Shown: one piece after another, positions 5,867-7,467 of the stretch
Position numbering within the stretch: the first letter of the stretch is position 1
How the letters are laid out: each line of letters opens with the position of its first letter
NCBI GenBank assembly: GCA_002317435.1
Contig: DCIQ01000077.1
Location: 9,384 to 16,850, forward strand
DNA length: 7,467 nt
Reading direction: 5' to 3'
Source of the DNA: Bacteroidales bacterium UBA1722
GTDB taxonomy: Bacteria; Bacteroidota; Bacteroidia; Bacteroidales; UBA932
Translations under genes and position numbers: made by a program
Notes under the pieces: generated by a model
The model's input: the letters and a program-made list of their open reading frames with translations, nothing else
What the model was told of the DNA's origin: nothing
Database searches by the model: none

Positions 5867-7303
5867 ATGAAAAAGATATTTATCATCACTGCTGCATTGA
5901 TTGTCTGTGCTGTGCAGATCTCTGCCAAGGAATACTATGCTTCCCAGTTCGGCATCAGATCGAACGGGACCACTCTGAACACCACCTCCATACAGAAGGC
6001 GATAGATTTCATCAGTGCCGAAGGGGGCGGAAAACTCATTTTCAAGGTGGGGCGGTATATGACAGGCTCCATCTTCCTGAAGTCCAACGTCACCATAGAA
6101 CTCGGGGAAGGGGCCATCCTCACAGGCTCTCCGAATCCGTACGACTATCAGTGGAATGACTGGTGTTACGGTTTTATCTGTGCCAACGGGGCTGAGAACA
6201 TCGCCATTACGGGACTCGGAGTCATAGACGGCAACGGTCGCGAGGTGGCCAACAATTTTCTCTCCCAGATCGCGAACGGGTTTATTCAGGACCCTCTCAA
6301 ACTCGGCCGGCCGGCCAACAGGCCCCACGCCCTGATGCTGATCAACTGTACCGATGTGGAAGTCTCCGGCATCAATATCCGCAGCTCCGCCTGCTGGACA
6401 TTCACTGTGGACAGGTGTACTAATCTTCATATCGACGGTGTCACTGTGGAGAGCCGCGCCTTCTGGAACAACGACGGCATCGACATCGTCGACTGCCGTC
6501 ACGCCGTCATCGAAAACTGCTTCGTGAATGCCTCGGATGACGGCATCTGCCTCAAATCGCACAAGGCGGACCACTGTAACGACGATATCGTCGTCCGTAA
6601 CAATAAGATAACATCCAGTGCCAGCGCCATCAAGTTCGGTACTTTCGGTGTGGGCGGGTTCCGGAACATAAAAATCATCAACAATATAGTCTATGATACC
6701 TTCAGGTCGGCCATCGCCATCGAATCTGTCGACGGAGGGTTCTGTGAAAACGTGCTGGTGGATTCTCTGACATCGCTCAACACTGCGAATGCCATCTTCC
6801 TGACCGTCGGGCAGAGACGCGGTGCGAAGAAGAGCTCGATGAATGATGTGGTGATACGTAACGTCTATGCCGAGGTGGTGGAAGGTAAGCCGGATTACGG
6901 TCTCGATTATGAAGGCCCCTCGCTGGAGGATGAACCGCGCAACTGCAGTCCATGCTCCATAGTCGGACTCGAAGGGCAGAACATCACGAACGTCACCATC
7001 GAGAACGTGGAGATCAAGTTCCCCGGGGGCGGGGATCCGTCGTATGCGAAAGTCGGAACCGACGAACTCACGAAGGTGCCCGAATTGCCTCTGGCATATC
7101 CTGAATTCTCCGTGTGGAAGGAACTTCCCGCCTGGGGGTTCTATATCCGCCATGCGGAGGGTGTCACCTTCAGGAACGTGAAACTCACTGCCGCCGCGAA
7201 GGATTATCGTCCGGCCGTCGTGCTGGATGATGTTCACGACAGCACTTTCAAGGGATTCAAAGGGAAGGTATTCAAGGCTGCGAACTGCAGTGGCGTAAAA
7301 TGA
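5867..7303 (+). CDS. Secreted GH28 pectinase-family beta-helix enzyme
   Basis: A 478-residue protein. I start it at 5867 because MKKIFIITAALIVCAV begins a good signal peptide there, with ISA before KE at residue 20. The in-frame ATG at 5819 would add 16 residues ahead of the signal and overlap the previous gene. Beta-helix features follow: SIQKAIDFIS...GGG, GSPNPYDY, NIAITGLGVIDGNG, then NNDGID (201-206) and SDDGICLK (223-230). Putative catalytic Asp residues are D203, D224 and D225. As in the upstream GH28, Gly-His-Gly is replaced, here by SSASAIKFGT (250-259), and Arg-Ile-Lys by RSAI (280-283). A C-terminal block has YPEFSVWKELPAWG (411-424) and DYRPAVV. The stop overlaps the GH3 start by ATGA. 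The family acts on galacturonic acid linkages of pectin; a rhamnogalacturonan substrate is inferred from the GH106 neighbours. It differs from its 508-aa paralogue next to the Asp pair (GIC here, VFC there), so the two may have different specificity. Confidence 0.91.
   Translation: MKKIFIITAALIVCAVQISAKEYYASQFGIRSNGTTLNTTSIQKAIDFISAEGGGKLIFKVGRYMTGSIFLKSNVTIELGEGAILTGSPNPYDYQWNDWCYGFICANGAENIAITGLGVIDGNGREVANNFLSQIANGFIQDPLKLGRPANRPHALMLINCTDVEVSGINIRSSACWTFTVDRCTNLHIDGVTVESRAFWNNDGIDIVDCRHAVIENCFVNASDDGICLKSHKADHCNDDIVVRNNKITSSASAIKFGTFGVGGFRNIKIINNIVYDTFRSAIAIESVDGGFCENVLVDSLTSLNTANAIFLTVGQRRGAKKSSMNDVVIRNVYAEVVEGKPDYGLDYEGPSLEDEPRNCSPCSIVGLEGQNITNVTIENVEIKFPGGGDPSYAKVGTDELTKVPELPLAYPEFSVWKELPAWGFYIRHAEGVTFRNVKLTAAAKDYRPAVVLDDVHDSTFKGFKGKVFKAANCSGVK
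7300..7303 (+). promoter_or_regulatory. ATGA stop/start overlap (likely translational coupling)
   Basis: The ATG of the GH3 lipoprotein gene shares bases with the TGA that ends the GH28 gene. Such 4-base overlaps usually mean that ribosomes finishing the first gene restart on the second, so the two products are made together. It is also the deciding evidence for the GH3 start, because a full lipoprotein signal peptide follows it at once. Confidence 0.8.
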
Positions 7304-7467
7304 AAAGAATCGGCATTCTTCCGGCGGCGATACTGCTTCTGACGGCTTGCGGCCGGGGGGATTATATGGATGCTTCGCTGCCTGCGCAGAGGAGGGCGGA
7401 ACTGCTCCTTCGCGAGATGACCCTCGAGGAAAAGGTGGGGCAGATGTGCCAATATGTGGGTCCGTGT
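7300..7467 (+). CDS. GH3 beta-glycosidase lipoprotein, N-terminal fragment (3' end outside window)
   Basis: Only 56 residues are visible before the right edge. The ATG at 7300 opens a lipoprotein signal: MKRIG, a hydrophobic run, then LLTAC with the lipid-attachment Cys at residue 17. After it come RRAELLLREMTLEEKVGQM (31-49), the opening of the GH3 N-terminal domain (R-x-x-x-LL-x-x-MTLEEKxxQM), and then CQYVG. GH3 enzymes retain configuration and release beta-linked glucose, xylose or other sugars from non-reducing ends; which sugar cannot be told from this fragment, and the catalytic Asp lies outside it. The residues just after the Cys (GRGDYMD) are not the acidic run typical of Bacteroidetes surface-export signals, so an inner-leaflet, periplasm-facing anchor is my guess. 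The start overlaps the preceding GH28 stop, placing it in the same operon. Confidence 0.85.
   Translation, partial: MKRIGILPAAILLLTACGRGDYMDASLPAQRRAELLLREMTLEEKVGQMCQYVGPC

Noticed and set aside
5852..7237. A long open frame of 461 codons on the minus strand opposite the 478-aa GH28 gene
   Set aside because: It lies entirely opposite a gene with clear GH28 motifs, has no signal or recognisable domain, and its Asp/Val/Ile/His-rich composition is what the complement of a GC-biased coding frame gives.

Overview
The window looks like part of a polysaccharide-utilisation locus of a Bacteroidales bacterium. The base composition is moderately GC-rich by eye, so a genus such as Alistipes or a Muribaculaceae member fits better than low-GC Bacteroides; this taxonomic guess is an inference. 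The reasons are the gene content (tandem GH106, several GH28, GH3), the lack of clear Shine-Dalgarno sequences with AT-rich start regions, a TAnnTTTG-type -7 promoter box, and a Bacteroidetes-style secreted and lipoprotein enzyme set. No SusC/SusD pair, regulator, tRNA, rRNA, mobile element or CRISPR array is visible.

Layout: all six genes are on the + strand. (1) 1-867 is the C-terminal third or so of a GH106 alpha-L-rhamnosidase-type enzyme, open at the left edge. (2) 914-3763 is a complete secreted GH106 enzyme of 949 aa. (3) 3786-5312 is a complete secreted GH28 enzyme of 508 aa. (4) 5323-5862 is a secreted 179-aa protein matching only the N-terminal coils of the GH28-type beta-helix. (5) 5867-7303 is a complete secreted GH28 enzyme of 478 aa. 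(6) 7300-7467 is the start of a GH3 lipoprotein that overlaps gene 5 by ATGA. Gaps are 46, 22, 10, 4 and -4 bases, so this reads as one operon, perhaps with an extra promoter in the 46-base gap.

Working together: GH106 enzymes release L-rhamnose and GH28 enzymes cleave galacturonic acid linkages, so the pairing fits periplasmic breakdown of rhamnogalacturonan (the Rha-GalA backbone of RG-I, or RG-II side chains). The GH3 enzyme would remove a beta-linked side sugar. The substrate is inferred from context only.

The most unusual item is the 179-aa half-helix protein. It keeps a signal peptide, an intact frame and tight operon spacing, but lacks the whole catalytic region. The two full-length GH28 proteins also depart from the textbook GH28 active site: they lack the Gly-His-Gly segment and the Arg-Ile-Lys motif.
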